Below, one piece after another: positions 49,480-59,030 of a stretch of DNA of 64,000 nt; position 1 is the stretch's first letter, and each line of letters opens with the position of its first letter. The stretch lies in contig NZ_CP019038.1 in NCBI RefSeq assembly GCF_001941825.1, positions 992,001 through 1,056,000 of the forward strand. Reading direction: 5' to 3'. The stretch comes from Massilia putida. Lineage in GTDB: Bacteria; Pseudomonadota; Gammaproteobacteria; Burkholderiales; Burkholderiaceae_D. The notes under the pieces were generated by a model, which did no database searches, was not told the DNA's origin, and was given only the letters and a program-made list of their open reading frames with translations. The translations under genes were made by a program, and so were the position numbers.

Positions 49480-50748
49480 TTAGCGGGTCACGTAGATCGC
49501 GCGGAAATCGTTCACATTGGTCAGCGTGGGACCGGTGATGAGGGAATCGCCCAACGCACGGAAGAACGTGTGCGCATCGTTGTTGTCGAGGCTCGCGCGC
49601 GGCGGCAAGCCGTGTTCCCAGCCGCGGGCCAGCGTGTCGGGCGCGACGAACGCGCCGGCGATTTCCTCGGCGCCGTCGACGCCGTCGGTATCGCCGGCCA
49701 GCGCGTGGATGCCGGGCGCGCCGTCCAGCGCGACGGCGAGCGCCAGCAGGAATTCGACGTTGCGGCCGCCACGGCCGTTGCCGCGGATCGTCACCGTCGT
49801 TTCGCCGCCGGACAGCAGCACGCACGGTCCCGCCACCGGCTGGCCGTGGCGGCGCGCCTGCAGGGCGATGCCGGCCATGACCTTGGCCACGTCGCGCGCC
49901 TCGCCTTCGATGCTGTCGCCCAGGATCAGCGGCGTGACGCCGGCCTTGCGGGCGACGTCGGCGGCCGCCTCCAACGCCATCTGAGGCGAGGCGACGATGT
50001 GCGTCGTGACGTTTTCCAGGCGGCGGTTGCCCGGCTTGACGGTCTCGCCGGCGCCCGATTCCAGCAGGCGCCGGCTGCCTTCGGGCAGGTCGATACCGTA
50101 GCGGCGCACGACTTCCAGCGCATCCGCGCAGGTCGTCGGGTCGGCCACGGTGGGACCGGAGGCGATGTCCATCGGATTGTCGCCCGGGACGTCGGAAATC
50201 AGGAGGTTGACCACGCGCGCCGGATGGCAGGCCGCGGCCAGCCGCCCGCCCTTGATGGCGGACAGGTGCCGGCGCACGCAGTTCATTTCGGTGATGCTGG
50301 CGCCGGAAGCGAGCAAGGCGCGGTTGATCGCCTGCTTGTCTTCCAGGGTGACGCCCTCGCCCGGCAGCGGCAGCAGCGAGGAGCCGCCGCCGGAAATCAG
50401 GCAGATCACGAGGTCGTCCGCCGACAGGCCGCGCACCGTGCGCAGCATGCGCTGGGCGGCTTCGCGGCCGGCGGCGTCGGGGACCGGGTGGGCGGCTTCG
50501 ACGATTTCGATGCGTTCGCACGGCACGGCATAGCCGTAGCGCGTGACGACGAGGCCCGACAGCGGACCGGGCCAGCTGCGTTCCAACGCCTGGGCCATCG
50601 CGGCCGACGCCTTGCCGGCGCCGATCACCACCGTGCGGCCTTTCGGCGGCGCCGGCAGGTTGCGCGGAATGCACAGCGACGGCTGGGCCGCGTCGACGGC
50701 GGCGGTGAACATGCGGGCGAGCAGTTCGCGTGGGGTCATCGTAGTCAT
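49480..50748 (-). CDS. ttuD: Glycerate 2-kinase (MOFRL family, TtuD-like)
   Basis: A 422-residue kinase of the GckA/TtuD type. The N-terminal domain contains VVIGAGKASAAMAQAL and LVICLISGGGSSLLPLP. The C-terminal MOFRL domain contains LLSGGETTVTIRGNGRGGRN and AGDTDGVDG. AGGAG lies 6 nt before ATG 50748 (a TTG precedes it by 3 nt). It phosphorylates D-glycerate to 2-phosphoglycerate after the GlxR reduction step. Gene order gcl-hyi-glxR-ttuD matches the glyoxylate assimilation operon of other Burkholderiales. Confidence 0.92.
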   Translation of the reverse strand: MTTMTPRELLARMFTAAVDAAQPSLCIPRNLPAPPKGRTVVIGAGKASAAMAQALERSWPGPLSGLVVTRYGYAVPCERIEIVEAAHPVPDAAGREAAQRMLRTVRGLSADDLVICLISGGGSSLLPLPGEGVTLEDKQAINRALLASGASITEMNCVRRHLSAIKGGRLAAACHPARVVNLLISDVPGDNPMDIASGPTVADPTTCADALEVVRRYGIDLPEGSRRLLESGAGETVKPGNRRLENVTTHIVASPQMALEAAADVARKAGVTPLILGDSIEGEARDVAKVMAGIALQARRHGQPVAGPCVLLSGGETTVTIRGNGRGGRNVEFLLALAVALDGAPGIHALAGDTDGVDGAEEIAGAFVAPDTLARGWEHGLPPRASLDNNDAHTFFRALGDSLITGPTLTNVNDFRAIYVTR

Positions 50749-50800
50749 CAAAGTCTCCTGGTCGGTTCCCTGTGCCGCCTCGTGCGGGCGGCTTTCGCAT

Positions 50801-50836
50801 GGCGGGCATTTGAGGCCCCCGCCTCAAATGCCCGCC
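50801..50836. repeat. Perfect 16-bp inverted repeat between ttuD and glxR
   Basis: GGCGGGCATTTGAGGC (50801-50816), a CCCC loop and the exact reverse complement (50821-50836) form a very stable hairpin just after the glxR stop (minus strand). There is no T-tract. It may stop or slow polymerase within the operon or protect upstream mRNA; it also looks like a mobile palindromic unit. Confidence 0.7.
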
Positions 50837-50851
50837 CTACGGCTGTGCGGC

Positions 50852-51745
50852 TTACGCCTGCTTCTGGCCGATCTCGAAATTCGACATGATCTCCAGCGCG
50901 CGCACCATGGCCGAGTGATCCCAGCCGCCGCCTTCGTGCGCGGCGCAAGTGTTGAACAGTTCCTGCGCGGTGGCGGTGTTCGGCAGCGCCACGCCCAGCT
51001 GGCGGCCGGTGGTCAGCGCCAGGTTCAGGTCCTTGCGGTGCAGGTCGATGCGGAAGCCCGGCGCGAACGTGCGCTTGACCATCCGGTCGCCATGCACTTC
51101 GAGGATCCGCGACGCGGCGAAACCGCCCATCAGCGCTTCGCGGACGCGGGCCGGATCGGCGCCGGCCTTGGCGGCCAGCAGCAGCGCCTCGCCCACGGCT
51201 TCGATGGTCAGCGCCACGATGATCTGGTTGGCGACCTTGGTGATCTGGCCGTCGCCGTTGCCGCCGACGAGCGTGATGTTCCTGCCCATCTTCTCGAACA
51301 GCGGCTTGACCTTGGCGAACGCCGCTTCGCTGCCGCCGACCATGATGGTCAGGCTGGCGGCCTTGGCGCCCACCTCGCCGCCCGACACCGGCGCATCCAG
51401 GTATTCGCAGCCCAGCGCATTGATGCGGCGGGCGAAGTTCTTGGTGGCGACCGGGGAGATCGAGCTCATGTCGACGACGATCTTGCCGGCCTTCAGAGCC
51501 GAGGCCACGCCGTTCTCGCCGAACAGGACCTCGTCCACCTGCGGGGTGTCCGGGACCATGATGAAGATGATGTCCGCCTGCGACGCCACTTCGGCGCCGT
51601 TCAGGCACACGCGCGCACCCGCTTCGACGAGGGCCGACGGGGTCGGGCCGACGGTATTCGTGAACAGCGTGTGGCCGTCGTTGATGAGGTGACCCGCCAT
51701 CGGGGCACCCATGATGCCCAGGCCGATGAATCCGATGTTTGCCAT
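50852..51745 (-). CDS. glxR: 2-hydroxy-3-oxopropionate (tartronate semialdehyde) reductase
   Basis: A 297-residue beta-hydroxyacid dehydrogenase. The N-terminal NAD(P)-binding motif GFIGLGIMGAPMA, the substrate loop DAPVSGGEVGA and the catalytic Lys in GQITKVANQ are intact, and the C-terminal helical domain shows FRIDLHRKDLNLAL. GGAGAAAC precedes the ATG. It reduces tartronate semialdehyde, made by Gcl, to glycerate. It lies between hyi and ttuD on the same strand. Confidence 0.93.
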   Translation of the reverse strand: MANIGFIGLGIMGAPMAGHLINDGHTLFTNTVGPTPSALVEAGARVCLNGAEVASQADIIFIMVPDTPQVDEVLFGENGVASALKAGKIVVDMSSISPVATKNFARRINALGCEYLDAPVSGGEVGAKAASLTIMVGGSEAAFAKVKPLFEKMGRNITLVGGNGDGQITKVANQIIVALTIEAVGEALLLAAKAGADPARVREALMGGFAASRILEVHGDRMVKRTFAPGFRIDLHRKDLNLALTTGRQLGVALPNTATAQELFNTCAAHEGGGWDHSAMVRALEIMSNFEIGQKQA

Positions 51746-51772
51746 GATGTTTCTCCTTACGTGTTTTTCTGA

Positions 51773-52552
51773 TTAACCGGCCAGCTTGGCGATCCAGTCC
51801 AGGCCCGCGCGGGTGTCGGCGGCGGGCTTGTATTCGCAGCCGATCCAGCCGTCGTAGCCGATGCGGTCCAGGTGCTTGAACAGCCACGGGTAGTTGATTT
51901 CGCCCGTGCCCGGCTCGTTGCGGCCCGGGTTGTCGGCCACCTGGATATGCGCGATGCTGGTCAGGTTGCGTTCGATCGTCTTCGCCAGTTCGCCTTCCGT
52001 GCGCTGGGCGTGGTAGACGTCGTACTGAACGAACAGGTTGTCCGCGCCGACCGACTCGATCAGGTCCAGCGCCTGCTTTGTCGTGTTCAGGTAGAAGCCC
52101 GGGATGTCGTACGTGTTGATCGGCTCGATCAGCAGGCGGATGCCGGCCTGCTTCAATTGGGTCGCCGCGTAGCGCAGGTTTTCGACGACGGTGCGGCGCA
52201 AGGTGCCCGCATCGACGCCCGCCGGGGCGATGCCGACCAGGCAGTTCACCTGGCGGCAGTTCAATGCTTTCGCATACTCGATGGCGCGGGCCACGCCCTC
52301 GCGGAACTCGGCCTCGCGGCCGGGCAGCACGGCGATGCCGCGCTCACCCTTGTCCCAGTCGCCGGCCGGCAGGTTGTGCAGGACCTGGGTGAGGCCATAC
52401 TCCTGCAGGCGTTCCGCCAGCGCTTCCTTTTCGAAGGCGTACGGGAACAGGTACTCGACGCCCTTGAACCCCGCGTCGCGCGCCGCTTCGAAGCGGTCGA
52501 GGAACGGCAGTTCATTGAACAGCATCGTCAGGTTGGCTGCAAATCTTGGCAT
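51773..52552 (-). CDS. hyi: Hydroxypyruvate isomerase
   Basis: A 259-residue xylose-isomerase-like TIM barrel. RFAANLTMLFNELPFLDRF at the N-terminus, LLIEPINTYDIPGFYL and IQVADNPGRNEPGTGEINY are signature segments of Hyi, providing the metal-binding Glu, Asp and His residues. AGGAGACAACC precedes the ATG. It interconverts hydroxypyruvate and tartronate semialdehyde and is almost invariably linked with gcl and glxR, as here. The gap to gcl is 20 nt. Confidence 0.94.
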   Translation of the reverse strand: MPRFAANLTMLFNELPFLDRFEAARDAGFKGVEYLFPYAFEKEALAERLQEYGLTQVLHNLPAGDWDKGERGIAVLPGREAEFREGVARAIEYAKALNCRQVNCLVGIAPAGVDAGTLRRTVVENLRYAATQLKQAGIRLLIEPINTYDIPGFYLNTTKQALDLIESVGADNLFVQYDVYHAQRTEGELAKTIERNLTSIAHIQVADNPGRNEPGTGEINYPWLFKHLDRIGYDGWIGCEYKPAADTRAGLDWIAKLAG

Positions 52553-52572
52553 GGTTGTCTCCTGCTATGTAT

Positions 52573-54342
<1,770 letters not shown>

Positions 54343-54423
54343 GTTCTCCTCCGTTGGTATGGTTGGTTTTGGACTGATGACCCAGCATAACGACAACCCA
54401 CCGCGAGAAGAATTGCTGCTATT

Positions 54424-54449
54424 ATCGGCTCTGTCGATACTTTAAGTAT
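54424..54449. promoter_or_regulatory. Palindromes in the gcl-LysR divergent region
   Basis: ATCG-gctctgt-CGAT (54424-54438) has the T-N11-A layout of LysR boxes, and the perfect 13-bp palindrome ATACTTTAAGTAT (54437-54449) abuts it, 17 nt before the LysR start. These are candidates for autoregulation and control of gcl by the adjacent LysR protein. Confidence 0.5.
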
Positions 54450-54466
54450 TGAATGGAAAAGGAAGC

Positions 54467-55387
54467 ATGGATCGGTACACGGAAATACGCAGCTTTGTCC
54501 TCATCACGGAGAAAGGCAGTTTCGCCGGCGCGGCCTTGGCCGAAGGCGTGACGCCCGTCGTCATGGGCCGACGCCTGGACGCCCTGGAACAACGCCTCGG
54601 CGTGCGCCTGATGCACCGCTCGACGCGGGGCCTGACGCTGACGGCGCTGGGCGAACAATTCATCGAACCGTGCCGCCAGCTGCTGCGCGATTTCGACATC
54701 ACGGAAAACAGCATCAGCGCGGGCCGCAGCACGGTGCGCGGGCACCTGGTCGTCTCCGCGCCGGCGGCGTTCGGCCGCAAGCACGTGGCGCCGCATGCGC
54801 CGGCTTTTCGCGCGATCCACACGGAACTCAAGATGTCGTTCAACTTCACGGACAGCGTCGTCGACCTCGTGCGCGAGGGATACGACATGTCGATCCGCAT
54901 CGGCGAAGTGACGGACCCGAACTACGTCGCGATTCCGCTGTTCCCGAACCGGCGCGTTGTGTGCGGCACGCCCGACTACTTCGACCGCAACGGCGTGCCG
55001 CGCACGCCGGAAGATCTCGCGCGCCATAACTGCCTGGCGTTCAATCTGCAGGGCGGGCAGCAGCGCGGCTGGACGTTCCAGCGCGACGGCAAGCTGTTCG
55101 CCGTGCGCGTGGACGGCGACCTCGCCTGCAACGACGGCGAGCTGCTGTTCGACTGGGTGAAACAGGGCCTCGGCATCGGCTGGCGCTCGACGTGGGAAAT
55201 CCAGGCCCAGCTGAAACGGGGGGAACTGGTGACGGTGCTGGACGAATACGCGGTCGGGAATTACCCGATCCAGGCCGTGTTCCCGCAGCAGCGCTTTCTG
55301 CCTGCGAAGATCCGGCACTTCATCGATCACCTCAAGGCGGTCTACAACACGCCGGGGTACTGGGAGCGGCAGCTGGGCGCGGGCTGA
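54467..55387 (+). CDS. LysR family transcriptional regulator, divergent from gcl
   Basis: A 306-residue regulator with an N-terminal helix-turn-helix (DRYTEIRSFVLITEKGSFAGAAL, then GVRLMHRSTRGLTLT) and an effector domain from about residue 90 (GHLVVSAPAAFGRKHVAP). AAGGAAGC precedes ATG 54467; a TTG at 54449 is in frame but lies within a palindrome. The divergent position relative to gcl suggests control of glyoxylate assimilation. The effector domain resembles the large CrgA/AaeR-like group, and the ligand is unknown. Confidence 0.88.
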   Translation: MDRYTEIRSFVLITEKGSFAGAALAEGVTPVVMGRRLDALEQRLGVRLMHRSTRGLTLTALGEQFIEPCRQLLRDFDITENSISAGRSTVRGHLVVSAPAAFGRKHVAPHAPAFRAIHTELKMSFNFTDSVVDLVREGYDMSIRIGEVTDPNYVAIPLFPNRRVVCGTPDYFDRNGVPRTPEDLARHNCLAFNLQGGQQRGWTFQRDGKLFAVRVDGDLACNDGELLFDWVKQGLGIGWRSTWEIQAQLKRGELVTVLDEYAVGNYPIQAVFPQQRFLPAKIRHFIDHLKAVYNTPGYWERQLGAG

Positions 55388-55400
55388 GTGTCGGGTTTCC

Positions 55401-55431
55401 TTACAGCATGCGCCGTAAACACGCGCTGTAA
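55401..55431. promoter_or_regulatory. Inverted repeat upstream of the sigma54 promoter (candidate enhancer)
   Basis: TTACAGC (55401-55407) and GCTGTAA (55425-55431) form a 7-bp inverted repeat with a 17-bp centre, about 40-70 bp upstream of the -24 element. A TTACA...TGTAA dyad at this location fits an activator site for an NtrC-type regulator such as PrsR of the PEP-CTERM/exopolysaccharide regulon. Confidence 0.5.
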
Positions 55432-55467
55432 CCGGTTAGCGCTTTGAAATCATGACGTTTTTTCCCA

Positions 55468-55484
55468 TTGGCACGGGTTTTGCT
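55468..55484 (+). promoter_or_regulatory. Sigma54 (RpoN) promoter of the PEP-CTERM gene
   Basis: TTGGCACGGGTTTTGCT matches the -24/-12 consensus YTGGCACGRNNNTTGCW at every fixed position. It is 36 nt before the ATG of a PEP-CTERM protein. RpoN control with PrsK/PrsR is known for PEP-CTERM genes in related organisms. Confidence 0.88.
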
Positions 55485-55519
55485 GAGGCATGGCTCCAAA
55501 ACAATCCAAAGGGAAATCG

Positions 55520-56152
55520 ATGAAACTCACGCAAAAACTCGCAGCCGCAGTCGCTCTCGCCGCAGCGTCGTGCGCCGCGCAGGCCACGACGGTCTACACG
55601 GACGAAGCCTCGTTCCTCGCAGCCGCCGGCGGCTCGCTGGCGTTCGAAAGTTTCGAGACGGTCCAGTCCAGCACGGCCACGCAGTACAACTTCAACGACG
55701 TGTCCTTCTCCTGCGCGGGCACGACCTGGTGCCCCGGCTTCTTCGGCACGTCGCAGCTGTTTGCCCACGATGGCCTGCAGACGGTGTTCTTCGCCTCGCC
55801 CGACACGTCGACCTTCACGTTCGCGCATGCCGTCAACGCCTTCGGCATCTGGATCGGCGACGCCGGCACCACGGGGCCGCTCACGCTGAACGTGACACTG
55901 GACGGTGCCGGATCGGTGCCGGCGCTCACGAATTACACCGGCCCGTCCCTTGGCTGGCAGTACTTCGGCCTCGTCTCCGATACGCCGTTCACCGCCCTGA
56001 CCTTCGCCCCGTCGAACACCAACGACGGCATCTACTTCGATGCGCTGCATTATGGCCCGGCCGGCGCAAACGCCGTCCCCGAACCGGGCAGCGTCCTGCT
56101 GCTGGGCATCGCCGGCGCCGGCCTGCTGGTCTCGCGCCGCAAGCGCCGCTGA
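55520..56152 (+). CDS. PEP-CTERM sorting domain-containing protein
   Basis: A 210-residue exported protein. The signal peptide (LAAAVALAAASCAAQA) is followed by a Ser/Thr-rich beta-type domain. The C-terminal tripartite sorting signal is VPEPGSVLLLG, a hydrophobic helix (IAGAGLLV) and SRRKRR. Such proteins are recognised by exosortase (EpsH/XrtA), cleaved after the PEP motif and released or attached to the extracellular matrix. GGGAAATCG precedes ATG 55520. The central domain is of unknown function. The RpoN promoter upstream places it in the exopolysaccharide/PEP-CTERM regulon. No exosortase gene is in the window. Confidence 0.9.
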   Translation: MKLTQKLAAAVALAAASCAAQATTVYTDEASFLAAAGGSLAFESFETVQSSTATQYNFNDVSFSCAGTTWCPGFFGTSQLFAHDGLQTVFFASPDTSTFTFAHAVNAFGIWIGDAGTTGPLTLNVTLDGAGSVPALTNYTGPSLGWQYFGLVSDTPFTALTFAPSNTNDGIYFDALHYGPAGANAVPEPGSVLLLGIAGAGLLVSRRKRR

Positions 56153-56166
56153 CACGACGTGCCGAT

Positions 56167-57654
56167 TCAGCCGCGGACGATCCCCGCGAGCACACGGAAC
56201 AGCGGATCGATGCGCTCCTCCGGCACCGCCGCATACCCCAGCATCAGCCCGCGCCGCGTATTCGGCGCGTGCGCGTCCGCGTAGTAGGCGGACAGCGGCC
56301 GCGTGAGGATTCCCGCCTCGCGCGCGGCCGCGCTGATCGCCACGTCGTCCGCATCGTCCGGCAGCGCCAGCACGAGGTGCAGGCCGGCGTCGCTGCCGAG
56401 GATCTCGGCCCCCGTACCGAGATGCGTGCGGATCGCCATCTGCAGCGCTTTCAGGCGCGCCCCGTACAGCTGGCGCATGCGCCGCACGTGCGACGAAAAA
56501 TGGCCTTCACCGATGAAGTCCGCCAGCACGGCGTGCAGGAAACCCTGGCCGTCGCGGTACATCTCCGCGTTCGCGCGCGCGAAGCTCGCGGCGAGCGGCG
56601 GCGGCACCACCATGAAACCGATGCGCAGGCCGGGGAACAGCGTCTTGCTGAACGTGCCGAGATAGATCGTGCGCGCATGCTGGTCCAGGCCCTGCAGCGA
56701 CGCGAGCGGCGGCCCGCCGTAGCGGAACTCGCTGTCGTAGTCATCCTCCACGATCCAGGCATCGTTCTGCGCCGCGTATTCCAGCAGTAGCCGCCGGCGC
56801 GCGAGACTCATCACGGGGCCCAGCGGATACTGGTGCGACGGCGTGACGAAGATGAAGCGCGGCGGCGCGCGCATCGCGTCGTCCGTCACGCACATGCCCT
56901 CGCCATCGACGGGAATCGCGACGGGATCGAGGCCGCTCGACCGGATCACGTTGCGCGTGCCCCAATAGCACGGGTCTTCGACCCAGGCGCGGTCGCCGCC
57001 CTCCCCCAGCAAGGTCGACACGAGCTGGATCGCCTGGTGCGTCCCCGACGTCATGATCACCTGCTCCGCCGTGCAGTCGACCGAGCGCGCCGTGCGCAGG
57101 TGGCTCGCGATCGCCTCGCGCAGCGCCGGGTGACCGGCGCCGTCGCCATACGTCAGCAGCCGCGGTTCCGCATGGCGCCAGTGGCGCTGCTGCAGCTTGT
57201 TCCACACATCGTGCGGAAAGCGCGTGACGTCCGGGATGCCCGGCATGAACGCGCCCCATTGCGCGCTGCCTGCACCAATGCCCGACAACAGGCGCCGTCC
57301 GCGCGCACTCAGCACATCGCCGCCCGGCTGCGCCGGTGCGGCCACGCGCGTGCGCGCGGGCGCGAGGCGCGCCATGTCCGGTTCCGTGTCCGCCACCCAG
57401 GTGCCGTCGCCGACGCGCGCTTCCAGATAGCCCTCGGCCGTCAGCTGGTCGTAGGCGTACGTGATCGTGTTGCGCGACACCCCCAGGTCGGCCGCCAGCG
57501 CGCGCGACGGCGGCACGCGCTGGCCCGGTGCGACGGCCCTGGAAAGGATACCGTCGCGCAGCAGCCGGTACAGCTGGCGGTTCATCGGCTGGCGTGATGT
57601 CGCGCTTCGGTCCAGGTGGGTCTGCAGGTAGTCGGAAATGGAGACTTCGCTCAT
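56167..57654 (-). CDS. gabR: MocR/GabR family regulator (GntR HTH fused to aminotransferase domain)
   Basis: A 495-residue PLP-dependent regulator. The GntR-type winged helix is at about 20-90 (VPPSRALAADLGVSRNTITYAYDQL). The aminotransferase-like domain (about 115-490) has TSGTHQAIQL, the PLP-binding Lys in YLGTFSKTLFPGLRIGF and the VEDDYDSEF block. MocR proteins use PLP plus an amine to sense ligands; GabR senses GABA. It is divergent from gabT-gabD, which is the classical GabR arrangement, and direct repeats with a 23-bp period lie in between. Confidence 0.85.
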   Translation of the reverse strand: MSEVSISDYLQTHLDRSATSRQPMNRQLYRLLRDGILSRAVAPGQRVPPSRALAADLGVSRNTITYAYDQLTAEGYLEARVGDGTWVADTEPDMARLAPARTRVAAPAQPGGDVLSARGRRLLSGIGAGSAQWGAFMPGIPDVTRFPHDVWNKLQQRHWRHAEPRLLTYGDGAGHPALREAIASHLRTARSVDCTAEQVIMTSGTHQAIQLVSTLLGEGGDRAWVEDPCYWGTRNVIRSSGLDPVAIPVDGEGMCVTDDAMRAPPRFIFVTPSHQYPLGPVMSLARRRLLLEYAAQNDAWIVEDDYDSEFRYGGPPLASLQGLDQHARTIYLGTFSKTLFPGLRIGFMVVPPPLAASFARANAEMYRDGQGFLHAVLADFIGEGHFSSHVRRMRQLYGARLKALQMAIRTHLGTGAEILGSDAGLHLVLALPDDADDVAISAAAREAGILTRPLSAYYADAHAPNTRRGLMLGYAAVPEERIDPLFRVLAGIVRG

Positions 57655-57662
57655 CTAAAATT

Positions 57663-57698
57663 GGCACTATTAGATAGTGCCGAATGGCTCTATTTGAT
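57663..57698. promoter_or_regulatory. Direct-repeat operator for the GabR/MocR regulator
   Basis: GGCACTATTAGAT (57663-57675) and GGCTCTATTTGAT (57686-57698) are near-identical direct repeats with start-to-start spacing of 23 bp, about two helical turns. The first overlaps the inverted repeat GGCACTAT-tag-ATAGTGCC (57663-57681). Direct repeats between a MocR gene and its target are the usual GabR/PdxR binding layout. Confidence 0.72.
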
Positions 57699-57752
57699 GA
57701 GGCCATCATAACCTACGATGCTTCCATTGAGAACTTTTCCCTGGGAGACATC

Positions 57753-59018
57753 ATGAAAAACACCGATCTGCAAGCCCGCAAGAACGCCGCCACCCCGCGC
57801 GGCGTGGGCGTCATGTGCGACTTCTACGCCGCCCGCGCACAAAACGCGGAATTGTGGGACGTCGAAGGCCGCCGTTTCATCGACTTCGCCAGCGGCATCG
57901 CCGTGCTGAACACGGGACACCGTCATCCAAAGCTCGTCAGCGCGATCCAGGCGCAGCTCGAACAATTCACGCACACGGCGTACCAGATCGTCCCGTACGA
58001 AAGCTATGTGGCGCTGGCCGAGCGCATCAACGCGCTGGCGCCGGGCGACTTCCCGAAGAAGACCGCACTGTTCTCGACGGGCGCGGAAGCCGTGGAAAAC
58101 GCCGTCAAGATCGCCCGCGCCTACACGGGCCGTCCGGGCGTGATCGCTTTCACTGGCGGGTTCCACGGCCGCACGATGATGAGCATGGCGTTGACGGGCA
58201 AGGTCGTGCCGTACAAGGTCGGCTTCGGTCCGTTCCCCGGCGAGACTTATCACGCGCCGTTCCCCGTCGAGCTGCACGGCGTGTCGGTGGACGACGCGAT
58301 CGAGGGCATCCGCAACCTGTTCCGCGCCGACATCGATCCGAAGCGCGTCGCCGCGATCATCCTCGAACCCGTGCAGGGCGAAGGCGGATTCCATGTCGCG
58401 CCGCCCGCGCTGATGCGCTACTTACGCGACATCTGCGACGAACACGGCATCCTCCTGATCGCCGACGAGGTGCAGACCGGCTTCGCCCGCACCGGCAAGA
58501 TCTTCGCGATGGAGCACTACGACGTCGCGCCGGACCTGACGACGATGGCCAAGAGCCTCGCGGGCGGCATGCCGCTGTCCGCCGTGTGCGGCCGCGCCGA
58601 CGTGATGGACGCGCCGGCCCCGGGCGGCCTGGGCGGCACCTACGCCGGCAACCCGCTGGCCGTCGCGTCGGCCCATGCGGTGCTGGACGTGATCGAGGCG
58701 GAAGGCCTCAACGGGCGCGCCATGCAGCTGGGCGAGCGCCTGAAGACGACGCTGAACGGCCTGCGCGCGACGGTGCCGCAGATCGCCGACGTGCGCGGCC
58801 TGGGTGCGATGGTCGCCGTCGAATTCAACACGGCAGATGGCAAGAAACCGGATGCGGACTTCGCGAAGAAGGTGCAGCGCGTGGCGCTGGAAAACGGTCT
58901 GCTGCTGCTCACCTGCGGGGTGCACGGCAACGTGATCCGCTTCCTGTTCCCGCTGACGATCCAGGACGCCGTGCTGGACGAAGCGCTGGACATCCTCGCC
59001 GCCGCCATCAAAGCCTGA
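57753..59018 (+). CDS. gabT: 4-aminobutyrate aminotransferase
   Basis: A 421-residue class III aminotransferase that transfers the amino group of GABA to 2-oxoglutarate. It shows SGIAVLNTGHRHP, FSTGAEAVENAVKIAR, the FTGGFHGRTMM loop, ILEPVQGEGGF, LIADEVQTGFARTGK and the PLP-binding Lys in TTMAKSLAGGMPLSAV. GGGAGACATC precedes ATG 57753; the frame back to 57684 runs through the operator region and is rejected. It forms an operon with gabD, 12 nt downstream. Confidence 0.93.
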   Translation: MKNTDLQARKNAATPRGVGVMCDFYAARAQNAELWDVEGRRFIDFASGIAVLNTGHRHPKLVSAIQAQLEQFTHTAYQIVPYESYVALAERINALAPGDFPKKTALFSTGAEAVENAVKIARAYTGRPGVIAFTGGFHGRTMMSMALTGKVVPYKVGFGPFPGETYHAPFPVELHGVSVDDAIEGIRNLFRADIDPKRVAAIILEPVQGEGGFHVAPPALMRYLRDICDEHGILLIADEVQTGFARTGKIFAMEHYDVAPDLTTMAKSLAGGMPLSAVCGRADVMDAPAPGGLGGTYAGNPLAVASAHAVLDVIEAEGLNGRAMQLGERLKTTLNGLRATVPQIADVRGLGAMVAVEFNTADGKKPDADFAKKVQRVALENGLLLLTCGVHGNVIRFLFPLTIQDAVLDEALDILAAAIKA

Positions 59019-59030
59019 TAGGACACCGAC

